64,000 nt of DNA from Pseudarthrobacter phenanthrenivorans Sphe3 (GCF_000189535.1 NC_015145.1:1736001-1800000); one strand, 5' to 3'. Shown: positions 1 to 10,230, counted from the first letter of the stretch. Numbers and translations: made by a program. The notes: generated from the sequence alone by a model not told the origin.

Positions 1-563
1 CCTGGATTGCCCTGTTGGCCATGTTCGTCCTGTTCCTGATCATGTGGAGCATCAGGGCGCACTATGACAACGTGGCCCGGGAATTGGCCGTGGACGAGGA
101 CTCCTCGCCGCGTGCGCTGCCCACCAGGGTGCACGCCGTCCTGCTGGTGTCCCATGTGCGCAAGCCCGTCCTGCGGGCCCTGGCCTATGCCAGGGCGTCC
201 CGCCCGTCCCGCCTTGATGCAGTGACGGTGGACATCGACGCGGAAGAAACCGCCCAGACCGTGGCGGACTGGGAGAAGCTCGAAATCCCCGTGCCGCTGA
301 CCGTGCTGGCCAGCCCTTACCGTGAAACGGTCACGCCCATCATGGAGTACGTCAAGCAGATGCGGCGGGACTCGCCCCGCGACCTGATCGTGGTGTACAT
401 CCCCGAATATGTGGTGGGCAAGTGGTGGGAGCAGCTGGTCCACAACCAGACGGCGCTGCGCATCAAAACCCGGCTGCACTTTGAACCCGGCGTCATGGTG
501 GCGAGCGTACCGTGGCAGTTGAAATCATCCGAAGAAGCCAAGAACCTGCAGGACGTGCAATGA
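1..563 (+). CDS. APC family permease, C-terminal part (cut by window start)
   Basis: The reading frame is open from the first bases (first full codon at 3) and ends at the TGA at 561-563, so the N-terminal, membrane-spanning part lies outside the window. What remains begins with one hydrophobic segment (FVLFLIMW) and continues as a soluble domain of about 160 residues with alternating strands and helices (VHAVLLVSHVRKP, LIVVYIPEY). This resembles the cytoplasmic C-terminal domain of actinobacterial APC-superfamily amino acid permeases, which usually sit directly before the RNA methyltransferase found next here. The substrate cannot be told. The stop codon overlaps the next start (ATGA), so the two genes are translationally coupled. 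Confidence 0.72.
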   Translation, partial: WIALLAMFVLFLIMWSIRAHYDNVARELAVDEDSSPRALPTRVHAVLLVSHVRKPVLRALAYARASRPSRLDAVTVDIDAEETAQTVADWEKLEIPVPLTVLASPYRETVTPIMEYVKQMRRDSPRDLIVVYIPEYVVGKWWEQLVHNQTALRIKTRLHFEPGVMVASVPWQLKSSEEAKNLQDVQ

Positions 564-1936
564 CCGCCAAGACCCAAACCCAGCCTGGAATTTCCGGAGA
601 CGCCGCTACGGAAGTAGTGCTCGAGGTGGGCCCGGTGGCCCACGGCGGCCACTGCGTCGCACGCCATGAGGGCCGCGTGATCTTCGTCCGGCACGGCATC
701 CCGGGTGAAAAGGTGCGGGCACGGCTCACTGACGCCGACGAGACCGCGAAGTTCTGGCGGGCGGACGTCGTCGAGGTCCTCGAGGCCTCTCCCGACCGCG
801 TGGACCACTTCTGGCATCTGGCTGATTCACGGCGCGCGTGGGGCCACGGGCACCCGCCGGTGGGGGGAGCGGAATTCGGCCACATCACGCTTGCCAGGCA
901 GCGCCGCCTCAAGGCGGACGTGCTGGCCGAGCAGCTGAAGCGGCTCGCCGGCCTGGAGAGCGTTCCGGGCTGGGACGGCGGCAGCGTGGAGGCCGTGGGA
1001 GGGGCGTCCGACGGCGGCAACGGCCTTGGGTGGCGGACGCGCGCGAGTTTTTCGGTCACCCCCGGCGGGAAGCTTGGAATGCATGCCCACCGGTCCGGGC
1101 ACATTGTCCCCGTGCGGGAGATGCCCCTGGCCGTGGACGCGATCAATGAACTGCGACTGTGGGACATCGACCTGCAGGGTGTGGAGCGGGTGGAAGTGGC
1201 CGCTCCAGCCAACGGCTCCCGTCCGCTGGTGCTGCTGGCCCCGGCCGCGGGAACCAGGCCCAAACGCCTGGCCGCCATCGCAGCGCAGTTGCCGGCGGAC
1301 GTGTCGGTGGCCTCGCTAGACCCCGAGTCCGCAGCCGTCGAGCAGCTGCGGGGCCGCACCTGGGTGCAGGAAACCGCGGCCGGCCACGACTACCGGGTCA
1401 CGGGCGCCGGGTTCTGGCAGATCCACCGCGACGCGCCCGAAGCGCTTGTGGGGGCTGTCACACAATTCCTGCAGGGCGGCGGCTACCTCCACCCGGGAGC
1501 GGTGGTGGCGGATCTTTATGCAGGTGCAGGCCTGTTCACGGCAGTCCTGGCGGACGCGGTGGGGGAGACGGGCTCGGTCCTGTCCGTGGAGGGGGCTGCG
1601 GGAACCAGCCGCGACGCCCGCAAGAACCTGCACGCTGCACCCCAGGTGGAGATCGTCCAGGGCCGCGTAGAGCGGGTCCTGCGCCAGAAACCGCGGAACT
1701 TCGACGCCCTGATCCTGGACCCGCCCCGCGCCGGTGCAGGGAAAGCCGTGGTCAATCAGCTCCTGGCCGCGCACCCCCGCGCCATTGCCTACGTATCCTG
1801 CGATCCGGCGTCGTTCGCCCGGGACGTTGGGTACTTCCGCCAGGCGGGCTGGGAGCTGTCAGGCCTGAGGGCCCTGGACCTGTATCCCCACACCCATCAT
1901 CTGGAGACGGTGGCGTTACTGGCCCCTCGTCCCTGA
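560..1936 (+). CDS. Class I SAM-dependent RNA methyltransferase, TRAM/TrmA-RlmD type
   Basis: Likely a 5-methyluridine RNA methyltransferase of the TrmA/RlmC/RlmD family, 458 aa. The N-terminal 60-70 residues look like a TRAM RNA-binding domain (EVGPVAHGGHCVARHEGRV, IPGEKVRARL). The C-terminal half holds the SAM site (ADLYAGAGLF, about residues 316-325), the LDPPRAG motif (about 385) and the catalytic-Cys motif YVSCDPASFARD with Cys414. The N-terminus lacks the four-cysteine [4Fe-4S] set of classical RlmD, so the exact uridine modified is unknown. I chose the ATG at 560 because it overlaps the upstream stop by 4 nt and begins just before the TRAM domain. Confidence 0.85.
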   Translation: MTAKTQTQPGISGDAATEVVLEVGPVAHGGHCVARHEGRVIFVRHGIPGEKVRARLTDADETAKFWRADVVEVLEASPDRVDHFWHLADSRRAWGHGHPPVGGAEFGHITLARQRRLKADVLAEQLKRLAGLESVPGWDGGSVEAVGGASDGGNGLGWRTRASFSVTPGGKLGMHAHRSGHIVPVREMPLAVDAINELRLWDIDLQGVERVEVAAPANGSRPLVLLAPAAGTRPKRLAAIAAQLPADVSVASLDPESAAVEQLRGRTWVQETAAGHDYRVTGAGFWQIHRDAPEALVGAVTQFLQGGGYLHPGAVVADLYAGAGLFTAVLADAVGETGSVLSVEGAAGTSRDARKNLHAAPQVEIVQGRVERVLRQKPRNFDALILDPPRAGAGKAVVNQLLAAHPRAIAYVSCDPASFARDVGYFRQAGWELSGLRALDLYPHTHHLETVALLAPRP

Positions 1937-1952
1937 TGCCGGAACCGGGATC

Positions 1953-1974
1953 GACTACTATGGCGGTAGTAGTC
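1953..1974. repeat. 8-bp perfect inverted repeat upstream of acn
   Basis: GACTACTA at 1953-1960 is repeated inverted as TAGTAGTC at 1967-1974 around a 6-nt spacer. It lies 16 nt after the methyltransferase stop. There is no T-run after it, so it looks more like an operator or RNA hairpin than an intrinsic terminator. Confidence 0.5.
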
Positions 1975-2013
1975 CCACGTCGCGCTCCGTAATCACGGCC
2001 GGCCGTGTGCAAT

Positions 2014-2045
2014 TTTCGGGCCCGAAACTACTTAGGGCTTCCTAA
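2014..2045. promoter_or_regulatory. Palindrome plus IdeR/DtxR-like half-matches upstream of acn
   Basis: TTTCGGGCCCGAAA (2014-2027) is a perfect 14-bp palindrome. Four bases later TTAGG (2032-2036) and CCTAA (2041-2045) form an inverted repeat with a 4-nt spacer. TTAGG and CCTAAC fit the first 11 defined positions of the DtxR/IdeR iron box (TTAGGTTAGCCTAACCTAA), but the centre does not match. These elements sit 57-88 bp before the aconitase start and are the best candidates for its operators; which regulator binds is inference. Confidence 0.35.
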
Positions 2046-2101
2046 CTAGCAGGCGGTCAACCGCGCGACAAAGATGAAACTGTTGCGAGAGGAGTCCTGC
2101 G

Positions 2102-4927
2102 ATGAGCACTGTGGACAGCTTCGGTTCAAAAGGCAAACTTAATGTAGCCGGAACCGAATACGAAATTTTCCGGTTGAACTCCGTTGAAGGTGCAGAAAAC
2201 CTTCCGTTCAGCCTCAAGGTATTGCTAGAAAACCTGTTGAGGACCGAGGACGGCGCGAACATCACTGCCGATCACGTCCGCGCCTTGGCAGGCTGGGATC
2301 CCAACGCCCAGCCCGATACAGAAATCCAGTTCACGCCTGCCCGCGTGATCATGCAGGACTTCACCGGCGTTCCCTGCGTGGTTGACCTGGCGACGATGCG
2401 CGAAGCGGTCAAGGAACTGGGCGGCGACCCCAAGCGGGTCAATCCGCTGGCGCCTGCCGAAATGGTCATCGACCACTCGGTCCAGATCGACGCCTTCGGC
2501 AACTCCGGCGCGCTGGAGCGCAACATGGAGATCGAATACCAGCGCAACGGGGAGCGTTACCAGTTCCTGCGCTGGGGCCAGACGGCGTTCGATGACTTCA
2601 AGGTTGTCCCCCCGGGAACCGGCATTGTGCACCAGGTCAACATCGAGTACCTGGCCCGCACCGTGATGACCCGCGAAGTTGACGGGGCGCTCCGTGCGTA
2701 CCCGGACACCTGCGTTGGCACCGACTCGCACACCACCATGGTCAACGGCCTGGGCGTGCTCGGCTGGGGCGTCGGCGGCATCGAAGCCGAGGCCGCCATG
2801 CTGGGCCAGCCCGTCTCCATGCTGATCCCGCGCGTCGTGGGCTTCAAGCTCAGCGGGTCCATCCCCGCCGGCGCCACTGCGACCGACGTGGTGCTGACCA
2901 TCACCGAGATGCTCCGCAAGCACGGCGTTGTGGGCAAGTTCGTGGAGTTCTACGGCGAAGGTGTGGCCGCAGTGCCGCTCGCCAACCGCGCCACCATCGG
3001 CAACATGAGCCCGGAGTTTGGTTCCACCGCCGCCATGTTCCCGATCGACGACGTGACCCTGGACTACCTGCGCCTCACCGGCCGCTCCGAACAGAACGTT
3101 GCCCTCGTGGAGGAGTACGCGAAGGAGCAGGGCCTCTGGCACGATCCTTCCCGCGACATCAAGTTCTCCGAGTACCTGGAACTGGACCTGTCCACGGTTG
3201 TTCCGTCCATTGCAGGCCCCAAGCGCCCGCAGGACCGCATTGAACTGACCGAGGCCAAGGACGAGTTCCGCCATGACCTCAAGAACTACGTCTCCCACGA
3301 CGCGAACGCCGGTACCCTGGACGAATCCCTCGAGGAGACCTTCCCGGCTTCCGACGCCCCGTCCTTCACCTCCGGCGGCACGCACGTCTCTGACACCGAC
3401 CGTGAACCGCCGAAGTACTCGGCAGGCCACGGCGCAGCCGGCCGCATCTCGCAGCCGGTGCCGGTCAAGATGGCTGACGGCCGCGAGTTCGAGCTGGACC
3501 ACGGTGCTGTCACCATTGCGTCCATCACGTCCTGCACCAACACGTCCAACCCGTCGGTCATGCTGGCCGCCGCGGTCCTGGCACGCAACGCCGTCGATAA
3601 GGGCCTGACGTCCAAGCCGTGGGTCAAGACCTCCGTCGCCCCCGGCTCGAAGGTTGTCACGGACTACTACGAGAAGTCCGGCCTGACCCCCTACCTGGAG
3701 AAGCTCGGCTTCTACATCGTGGGCTACGGCTGCGCCACCTGCATCGGCAACTCCGGCCCGCTGGAAGCTGAAGTCTCAGAAGCCATCCAGGCCAACGACC
3801 TCGCCGTCGCTGCTGTCCTCTCGGGCAACCGCAACTTCGAAGGCCGCATCAACCCGGACGTCAAGATGAACTACCTGGCCTCCCCGCCGCTGGTCATCGC
3901 CTACGCCCTGGCCGGTTCCATGGACTTCGACTTCGAAACCGACGCCCTGGGCCAGGACCAGGCCGGCAACGACGTCTTCCTGAAGGACATCTGGCCCAAC
4001 CCGGTTGAGGTCCAGCAGGTTATCGATTCGTCGATCGACAAGGAAATGTTCGCCAAGGGCTACGAAGGCGTCTTCGAGGGCGACGACCGCTGGAAGGCGC
4101 TCGACACCCCGGCCGGTGACACCTTCGCATGGGATCCGAACTCCACCTACGTCCGGAAGCCCCCGTACTTCGAGGGCATGCAGGCGCAGCCGGAGCCGGT
4201 CAAGGACATCACGGGTGCCCGCGTGCTCTTGAAGCTGGGCGATTCGGTTACCACCGACCACATTTCCCCGGCCGGTTCCTTCAAGTCCGACACCCCTGCC
4301 GGCCAGTACCTGCTGGCCAACGGCGTGGAGCGCAAGGACTTCAACTCCTATGGTTCCCGCCGCGGCAACCACGAGGTGATGATCCGCGGAACGTTCGCGA
4401 ACATCCGCATCAAGAACCAGATCCTGGACGGCGTCGAAGGTGGCTTCACCCGCGACTTCACCCAGGAAGGCGGCCCGCAGGCCTTCGTCTACGACGCTGC
4501 CCAGAACTACCAGGCTGCCGGCATCCCGCTGGTGGTCCTGGCCGGCAAGGAATACGGTTCCGGTTCCTCCCGCGACTGGGCTGCCAAGGGCACGGCGCTG
4601 CTGGGCGTCAAGGCCGTCATCGCCGAGAGCTACGAGCGCATCCACCGCTCCAACCTGATCGGCATGGGCGTCCTGCCGCTGCAGTTCCCGGCCGGCGAGT
4701 CTGCTGCCACGCTGGGCCTGTCCGGCACGGAAACGTTCTCCGTTGAGGGCGTAACCGCCCTGAACGAGGGCACCACGCCGAGGACCCTCAAGGTCACCGC
4801 AACCGCCGAGGACGGCAGCACGACGTCGTTCGACGCCGTCCTGCGCATCGACACCCCGGGCGAAGCGGACTACTACCGCAACGGCGGCATCCTGCAGTAC
4901 GTGCTGCGCCAGATCTCCGCGAACTAG
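2102..4927 (+). CDS. acnA: Aconitate hydratase AcnA
   Basis: TCA-cycle aconitase (citrate to isocitrate), 941 aa, the usual length for the monomeric AcnA/IRP class. The [4Fe-4S] ligands are visible as Cys478 ([11 protein letters not shown]) and Cys544/Cys547 ([11 protein letters not shown]); the C-terminal swivel domain carries [14 protein letters not shown] and [17 protein letters not shown] start ATG at 2102 follows a good ribosome site (GAGAGGAG). Between the central domains, residues 404-445 form a hydrophilic insertion containing [11 protein letters not shown], discussed in the findings. It is transcribed alone: palindromes lie upstream and a strong terminator follows. Confidence 0.97.
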   Translation: MSTVDSFGSKGKLNVAGTEYEIFRLNSVEGAENLPFSLKVLLENLLRTEDGANITADHVRALAGWDPNAQPDTEIQFTPARVIMQDFTGVPCVVDLATMREAVKELGGDPKRVNPLAPAEMVIDHSVQIDAFGNSGALERNMEIEYQRNGERYQFLRWGQTAFDDFKVVPPGTGIVHQVNIEYLARTVMTREVDGALRAYPDTCVGTDSHTTMVNGLGVLGWGVGGIEAEAAMLGQPVSMLIPRVVGFKLSGSIPAGATATDVVLTITEMLRKHGVVGKFVEFYGEGVAAVPLANRATIGNMSPEFGSTAAMFPIDDVTLDYLRLTGRSEQNVALVEEYAKEQGLWHDPSRDIKFSEYLELDLSTVVPSIAGPKRPQDRIELTEAKDEFRHDLKNYVSHDANAGTLDESLEETFPASDAPSFTSGGTHVSDTDREPPKYSAGHGAAGRISQPVPVKMADGREFELDHGAVTIASITSCTNTSNPSVMLAAAVLARNAVDKGLTSKPWVKTSVAPGSKVVTDYYEKSGLTPYLEKLGFYIVGYGCATCIGNSGPLEAEVSEAIQANDLAVAAVLSGNRNFEGRINPDVKMNYLASPPLVIAYALAGSMDFDFETDALGQDQAGNDVFLKDIWPNPVEVQQVIDSSIDKEMFAKGYEGVFEGDDRWKALDTPAGDTFAWDPNSTYVRKPPYFEGMQAQPEPVKDITGARVLLKLGDSVTTDHISPAGSFKSDTPAGQYLLANGVERKDFNSYGSRRGNHEVMIRGTFANIRIKNQILDGVEGGFTRDFTQEGGPQAFVYDAAQNYQAAGIPLVVLAGKEYGSGSSRDWAAKGTALLGVKAVIAESYERIHRSNLIGMGVLPLQFPAGESAATLGLSGTETFSVEGVTALNEGTTPRTLKVTATAEDGSTTSFDAVLRIDTPGEADYYRNGGILQYVLRQISAN

Positions 4928-4953
4928 CGGGTTCCTGCCAGCAGGCAGCACCT

Positions 4954-5001
4954 CCGAAGCCCCGGCCGGTCACCGACCAGCCGGGGCTTCGGCTTTGCAT
5001 T
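4954..5001 (+). terminator. Intrinsic terminator after acnA
   Basis: CCGAAGCCCCGGC (4954-4966) pairs perfectly with GCCGGGGCTTCGG (4980-4992), a 13-bp stem with a 13-nt loop, followed by CTTTGCATTT. Confidence 0.85.
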
Positions 5002-5020
5002 TGGGCCGAGGCGTTAGAGT
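4995..5020 (+). promoter_or_regulatory. Possible dxs promoter
   Basis: A TAGAGT -10 element at 5015-5020 resembles the TAGANT boxes before other genes here. A TTGCAT (4995-5000) lies 14 nt upstream, which is short for a -35. The resulting leader would be about 28 nt and include the GAAGGAGGGG ribosome site. Confidence 0.35.
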
Positions 5021-5054
5021 TAAACGGCACGTCTACCACCTGAAGGAGGGGTCA

Positions 5055-7028
5055 TTGGGAATCTTGGACACCATCCGGAATCCGCAGGACCTGAACGAGT
5101 TATCCGAACAACAGCTGAAGCAGCTGGCTTCGGAGATCAGGGAATTCCTGATCACAAACGTCTCCCAGACGGGCGGGCACCTCGGCCCCAACCTTGGTGT
5201 GGTGGAGTTGACCCTGGCCCTGCACCGCATCTTCGACTCGCCCCGCGACAGCATCGTTTTTGACACCGGGCACCAGTCGTACGTGCACAAACTGCTGACC
5301 GGGCGCCAGGACTTCAGCACCCTGCGCCAGGAGGGCGGCATCTCCGGCTACCCGTCCCGGGCGGAATCAGAGCACGACATCGTGGAGAGCTCCCATGCCT
5401 CCTCGTCCCTGTCCTGGGCCGACGGCATTTCCCGGGCACGCCAGCTCACCGGCGAAGGGGACCGGCACGTCGTCGCCGTAGTGGGGGACGGGGCGCTCAC
5501 GGGCGGCATGGCATGGGAAGCCATCAACAACATTGCAGCCGACAAGAAGCGCCGGGTGGTGATAGTCGTCAACGACAACGGCCGCTCCTACGCGCCCACT
5601 GTGGGCGGCTTCGCAGACTACCTCGCCTCGCTGCGGCCCACCATCGACTCCTTCCGGGCAACCCCTGCGTACGAACGCGCGCTGGACTGGTGGAAAAAGA
5701 AGCTCCAGAACGGCGGCCCGGCGGGCCAGTTCACCTACAAGAGCCTGCATGCCATGAAGAAGGGCATCAAGGACTGGTGGGCGCCCCAGGGCATGTTCGA
5801 GGACCTCGGCATGAAGTACATCGGCCCGGTGGACGGCCACAACCTCCAGGCCATGGAACACGCCCTGGCCACCGCCAAGCACTACGCCGGCCCCGTCATT
5901 GTCCACGCCATGACGGAAAAGGGCCACGGCTACGCCCCGGCGCGCGCCCACGAAGCCGACCAGTTCCACGCCGTGGGCATCATCGATCCCGAGACCGGCG
6001 AACCGACGGGTACCGCAGGTGCCCAGTCCTGGACCTCTGTCTTTGCCGACGAGATTGCGGCCATCGCGGATGAGCGCCAGGACGTGGTGGGTATCACCGG
6101 GGCGATGCTCATTCCGGTGGGCCTGCACAAATTCGCCGCCAAGCACCCGGACCGCGTCATCGACGTCGGAATCGCCGAACAGCATGCCCTCACCTCTGCT
6201 GCGGGGATGGCTTTCGGCGGGCTGCACCCCGTGGTGGCGGTCTACGCCACGTTCCTGAACCGTGCTTTTGACCAACTCCTGATGGATGTGGCCCTGCACA
6301 AGGCCGGTGTCACCATCGTGCTTGACCGGGCGGGCGTCACCGGCCCGGACGGCGCCAGCCACCACGGCATGTGGGACATGTCCATGGTCCAGATTGTGCC
6401 TGGCCTCCACCTGGCCGCTCCGCGTGATGCCACCCGGCTGCGCGAAGAACTCCGCGAGGCCGTTGCCGTCAGCGACGCCCCCACGGTGGTCCGTTTCTCC
6501 AAGGGTTCCGTGGGTGCGGAGGTGGAGGCCCTTGAACGCCTCAGCGACGGCGTGGACGTCCTGTCCCGCCGGCCGGCTGGATCCACGGAGAACGACGTCC
6601 TGATCGTCAGCGTGGGCGCCATGTCCGAGCTCGCCCTCGACGTTTCCAACCGGCTCGGCGCCCAGGGCATCAGCACCACGGTGGTCGATCCCCGCTGGGT
6701 GCTGCCCGTCCCGCGGTCCATCATCGCCCTGGCATCGCACCACCGCCTGGTCATCTGCATCGAGGACGGCGTCCGTGCAGGCGGCGTCGGCTCCCGCATC
6801 CGCCAGGAGATGCGCGCCGCCGGCGTGGACACCGCCCTGAATGAGGTGGGCCTGCCGGTGGAATTCCTTGACCACGGGACGCGCAGCCAGGTGCTGGAGC
6901 GGGTGGGCCTGACGGCCCAGCAGATAACGCACGACGTCGTTGCCCAGGTCCTGGGAACAAAGGTCCCCTTTGCCCGCCCCCTCCCAGGCCAGCAGCACCC
7001 CACAACCGGCAGCCTTCCGATTCTGTGA
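5055..7028 (+). CDS. dxs: 1-deoxy-D-xylulose-5-phosphate synthase
   Basis: Condenses pyruvate and glyceraldehyde-3-phosphate with thiamine diphosphate, the first step of the MEP isoprenoid pathway; 657 aa, cytoplasmic. The ThDP motif is [18 protein letters not shown] (about residues 141-158); the transketolase-like middle domain has [13 protein letters not shown] and [15 protein letters not shown]. The TTG at 5055 is chosen because a strong GAAGGAGGGG site lies 5-13 nt upstream and the protein then begins MGILDTI as in relatives; longer starts have no ribosome site. Confidence 0.95.
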   Translation: MGILDTIRNPQDLNELSEQQLKQLASEIREFLITNVSQTGGHLGPNLGVVELTLALHRIFDSPRDSIVFDTGHQSYVHKLLTGRQDFSTLRQEGGISGYPSRAESEHDIVESSHASSSLSWADGISRARQLTGEGDRHVVAVVGDGALTGGMAWEAINNIAADKKRRVVIVVNDNGRSYAPTVGGFADYLASLRPTIDSFRATPAYERALDWWKKKLQNGGPAGQFTYKSLHAMKKGIKDWWAPQGMFEDLGMKYIGPVDGHNLQAMEHALATAKHYAGPVIVHAMTEKGHGYAPARAHEADQFHAVGIIDPETGEPTGTAGAQSWTSVFADEIAAIADERQDVVGITGAMLIPVGLHKFAAKHPDRVIDVGIAEQHALTSAAGMAFGGLHPVVAVYATFLNRAFDQLLMDVALHKAGVTIVLDRAGVTGPDGASHHGMWDMSMVQIVPGLHLAAPRDATRLREELREAVAVSDAPTVVRFSKGSVGAEVEALERLSDGVDVLSRRPAGSTENDVLIVSVGAMSELALDVSNRLGAQGISTTVVDPRWVLPVPRSIIALASHHRLVICIEDGVRAGGVGSRIRQEMRAAGVDTALNEVGLPVEFLDHGTRSQVLERVGLTAQQITHDVVAQVLGTKVPFARPLPGQQHPTTGSLPIL

Positions 7029-7081
7029 GGGAAGAAGATGCACTGAAATACCCCGGGGCCCTCGGGGATGCCGGGCCGGTC

Positions 7082-7642
7082 ATGCACACCACCACCACGC
7101 GGATTCCCGCCGGTTTGCAGCCCGGCCAGCTGGTGGTGGCGAGGAACCGGAAGTGGAACGGAAAAGCGCACTGGGTGGTCCCCGGGCGCTACCTGGGCGA
7201 AGACGAGCATGGCTGGTGGATCTTCCAGGGCACCAACGAGTTCTGCTCGCGGCCCGGCGCGGCGTTCTACACCCGCTCCGATGCGGTGCTCCTGGTGCCG
7301 CGCTCGGGCGACTGGGTTGCCACCTTCTATGACGACGCCCATCCCAACGGGGTCCGGGTGTACGTGGACCTCGCGGTTGCCCACGAGTGGACGGCCATCC
7401 GCCCCGCCGTCACCGAATTCCACGTCATCGACATGGACCTTGACGTGATCCGGACCGCGGACCGGGGCGTCTTCATCGACGACCAGGACGAGTTCGCGGA
7501 CCACGCCGTCAGCATGAACTATCCGGACCGGCTGGTGGCGGACATCCAGTCCGCAGCGGACGGGCTTTACCAGGCCGTGAAGGCACAGCAGGCACCCTTC
7601 GACGGCACAGACGTCGCATGGTTCACAAAAGGACGAAAATGA
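7082..7642 (+). CDS. DUF402 domain protein
   Basis: 186 aa from the ATG chosen here. The DUF402 core is recognisable: conserved Trp/Tyr-rich strands (GKAHWVVPGRYLGEDEHG, WWIFQGTNEF) and the acidic motif FHVIDMDLDVIRT followed by FIDDQDEF, which in this family forms a metal-binding phosphatase-like site. Some members are nucleoside di/triphosphatases (inference; not tested for this one). A GTG at 7025, overlapping the dxs stop, would give 19 more residues; no start has a convincing ribosome site, so the N-terminus is uncertain. The 3' end overlaps the next gene by 4 nt (ATGA). Confidence 0.75.
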   Translation: MHTTTTRIPAGLQPGQLVVARNRKWNGKAHWVVPGRYLGEDEHGWWIFQGTNEFCSRPGAAFYTRSDAVLLVPRSGDWVATFYDDAHPNGVRVYVDLAVAHEWTAIRPAVTEFHVIDMDLDVIRTADRGVFIDDQDEFADHAVSMNYPDRLVADIQSAADGLYQAVKAQQAPFDGTDVAWFTKGRK

Positions 7643-8199
7643 GCGGAATTGTCAGGGTTTACAAGCGCGACGACGAAGGCGCCCTCCACTTCCGGGAAGC
7701 CTGGTACGACGAGGAGTACAACCAGTTCGTCATGAACTACGGCGCTGTGGGCCACCAGAGCAAGACCGAGGAGACGGACGTCCCGGATGCCGCAGCAGCC
7801 GAAGGGCTGCTGGATGCTTTTGCCGTCCAGTGCGCCGAGGACGGGTATGCCGAAATCCCCGAGGAGGAGCAGTTCTGGGTGGTGGCCCAGTTCGCGCTGA
7901 AGACCAGGGAGGGCACCGACCGTGACCGCCGCCTGGAGGAAAAGGCCACCGACGCCCTTATCAGCCACCTGGCCTGGCGCGGACTCGGCACCGTGGAGCG
8001 CTCAGAATTCACCGACTACAAGCTGAACATTTTCTGCCTCTGCCCGGACGTCAACAAGGCCGTCAATGCCATCAAGATCTGCGCCCGCAACGAGGACCTG
8101 GACTTCACCAAACTGAGCATCGGTGCCGCCGCCTTCAATGATCCCGCCCACTTCAAACTCAAGCATTCCGGCAAGCCGGCCAACACCTTCAGCCCCTAG
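7639..8199 (+). CDS. Conserved hypothetical protein coupled to DUF402 gene
   Basis: 186 aa, family not recognised with confidence. The N-terminal 45 residues (VRVYKRDDEG, FREAWYDEEYNQFVMNYG) recall a WGR-like nucleic-acid-associated fold, but the WGR triplet itself is absent. The rest is mixed alpha/beta and includes LNIFCLCPDVNKAVNAIKIC. No signal peptide or membrane segment. The ATG at 7639 overlaps the DUF402 stop and has AAAGGA upstream, so the two proteins are probably made together. Confidence 0.7.
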   Translation: MSGIVRVYKRDDEGALHFREAWYDEEYNQFVMNYGAVGHQSKTEETDVPDAAAAEGLLDAFAVQCAEDGYAEIPEEEQFWVVAQFALKTREGTDRDRRLEEKATDALISHLAWRGLGTVERSEFTDYKLNIFCLCPDVNKAVNAIKICARNEDLDFTKLSIGAAAFNDPAHFKLKHSGKPANTFSP

Positions 8200-8208
8200 G
8201 AGCGCCCA

Positions 8209-9186
8209 ATGACCACGTACCGCCGCGTTGGAAAGTCAGGGCTTACCGTCTCCACTGTCGGGCTGGGCTGCAACAACCTGGGCCGCGCCAATACCGCCAC
8301 AGAGAGCCAGGAAGGAACCGACGCCGTGGTCCGCGCGGCCGTGGACGCAGGAATTACCCTGTTCGACGTCGCCGACACCTACGGCAGGGAACCCGGCCTC
8401 AGCGAGACGATGCTGGGCAAGGCCCTGGGCAGCAGGCGCGCGGACGTGGTGGTTGCCACCAAATTCGGCATGGACATGAAGGGTGCCAGCGGACACGACT
8501 TCGGTGCCCGCGGCTCCCGCAGGTACATCCTCCAGGCGGTGGAGGGGTCGCTGCGCAGGCTGGGCACCGACTGGATCGACCTTTACCAGTTCCACACGCC
8601 GGACCCGCTGACTCCGATCGACGAAACCCTTGCCGCCCTGGACACCCTGGTCACCAGCGGCAAGGTCCGGTACATCGGACACTCCAATCTGGCAGGCTGG
8701 GAGATTGCCCGCGCAGAGTATGTAGCCCGGGAGCTTGGCGGGGAACGCTTCATATCCACGCAGAACCACTACAACCTCCTGGACCGCCGCGCTGAACTCG
8801 AGGTGACGCCCGCCGCGGAGGAGTTCGGCCTGGGCGTCCTGCCCTATTTCCCCCTCGCCAACGGCCTCCTGACCGGAAAGTATTCACCGGGCCACGCACC
8901 GGAAGGCTCCCGGCTCAGCCACACCCGGAAGCACCTTGTCCACGACGCCGACTGGGACCAGCTGCGCAGCTTCAGCAGCTTCGCGAAGGAACGCGGCCTG
9001 ACCGAAATCCAGGTTGCTTTCTCCTGGCTCGCAGCGCAGCCGTCAGTGGCTGGGGTCATCGCGGGCGCCACCAGGCCGGACCAGGTCCGCCAGAACGCCG
9101 CATCAGCCGACTGGATTCCATCGGAACAGGATCTCGCGGAACTGGACGCCATTTTCCCTGCAGTGCCCAAGGTCGCTCTCTTCTAG
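8209..9186 (+). CDS. Aldo/keto reductase
   Basis: NADPH-dependent carbonyl reductase of the AKR superfamily, 325 aa. The catalytic tetrad is present: Asp53 and Tyr58 in FDVADTYG, Lys85 in VVVATKFG, and the His of LYQFHTPDP. The central AEFGLGVLPYFPLANGLLTG is typical of the YdhF/AKR11-13-like groups. It starts 9 nt after the preceding gene behind AGGAG and is followed 6 nt later by the nucleoside hydrolase, so all likely lie in one transcript. Substrate unknown. Confidence 0.9.
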   Translation: MTTYRRVGKSGLTVSTVGLGCNNLGRANTATESQEGTDAVVRAAVDAGITLFDVADTYGREPGLSETMLGKALGSRRADVVVATKFGMDMKGASGHDFGARGSRRYILQAVEGSLRRLGTDWIDLYQFHTPDPLTPIDETLAALDTLVTSGKVRYIGHSNLAGWEIARAEYVARELGGERFISTQNHYNLLDRRAELEVTPAAEEFGLGVLPYFPLANGLLTGKYSPGHAPEGSRLSHTRKHLVHDADWDQLRSFSSFAKERGLTEIQVAFSWLAAQPSVAGVIAGATRPDQVRQNAASADWIPSEQDLAELDAIFPAVPKVALF

Positions 9187-9192
9187 GCCGCC

Positions 9193-10224
9193 ATGACCGC
9201 CTTCCTGCTCGACGTGGACACGGGCATCGACGACGCCCTGGCCATCGCCTACCTTGCCGCATTGCCGGACACCGAGTTCGTCTCCGTCACCGCAACCCCC
9301 GGAAACGTGGACGCGGACCAGGTTGCCCGCAACACCCTGGCCCTGCTTGAACTGTGCGGCCGGCCCGGGGTGGAGGTGGCCATCGGTGCCCGCGGACCGC
9401 TCGCCATTCCGCTGCTGACAACCCCCGAAACCCACGGCCCCCAGGGGATTGGCTACGCCGTCCTGCCGGACCCCGCCGGAGCCGTTTCCGGCCGAAATGC
9501 CGTGGACCTGTGGGTGGAGCATGCAAGGGCGCGGCCGGGGGAGCTGACCGCCCTCATCACCGCGCCCCTGACGAACTTCGCCCTCGCCCTGCGGCAGGAA
9601 CCGCGGCTGCCGGAACTTTTGGCAAAGGTGGTCATCATGGGCGGCAGCTTCTACTACCAGGGGAACACCACACCCACTGCCGAGTGGAACACCCACGTGG
9701 ATCCGCACGCGGCGAAGGAGGTGTATGCGGCATTTGCAGGCCAGCCGCTGGAGAAGCTGCCGATCGTCTGTTCCCTGGACACCACCGAACGGATGGAACT
9801 CCACCCCGCCCATCTCCGGCAGCTGGCGGAGGCGGCGGGGGCGGGAGTTCCAGAGGACGTGCTGCCGGAACAGCCGGAGGGGCTGCACAGCACTTCGGAC
9901 AACCTGCTCGTCCGGCACCTGTCCGACGCCCTCCGGTTCTACTTCGAGTTCCACCGCCGCTACGACCAGGGCTACCTTGCCCACGTCCACGACTACTTCG
10001 CGGCCGGGGTGGCCGCCGGAACCCTGGATTTCCAGGCCCGTCCCGCCGCCGTGGACGTGGAAACCGGCTCGGAAATGCTGATGGGCACCACGGTGGCAGA
10101 TTTCCGCGGGCTGTGGGGACGGCCGCCGAACGCGCGGGTGGTCTCCCTCAATTATCCCGGGGCGGCCTTCCGTGAGCTGGTGTCCTCCGTGGGCAGGCTG
10201 GCCCGGAGCGTCGGGCAGGGCTGA
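9193..10224 (+). CDS. Nucleoside hydrolase (IunH family)
   Basis: Hydrolyses the N-glycosidic bond of ribonucleosides, 343 aa. The N-terminal Ca-binding signature is DVDTGIDDA (residues 7-15); AITAPLTNFALAL and VIMGGSFYYQGNTTPTAEWN belong to the same active site. It is directly followed by a transporter operon, which makes nucleosides or pyrimidines plausible cargo of that transporter (inference). No signal peptide. Confidence 0.92.
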   Translation: MTAFLLDVDTGIDDALAIAYLAALPDTEFVSVTATPGNVDADQVARNTLALLELCGRPGVEVAIGARGPLAIPLLTTPETHGPQGIGYAVLPDPAGAVSGRNAVDLWVEHARARPGELTALITAPLTNFALALRQEPRLPELLAKVVIMGGSFYYQGNTTPTAEWNTHVDPHAAKEVYAAFAGQPLEKLPIVCSLDTTERMELHPAHLRQLAEAAGAGVPEDVLPEQPEGLHSTSDNLLVRHLSDALRFYFEFHRRYDQGYLAHVHDYFAAGVAAGTLDFQARPAAVDVETGSEMLMGTTVADFRGLWGRPPNARVVSLNYPGAAFRELVSSVGRLARSVGQG

Positions 10225-10230
10225 GGCCAG

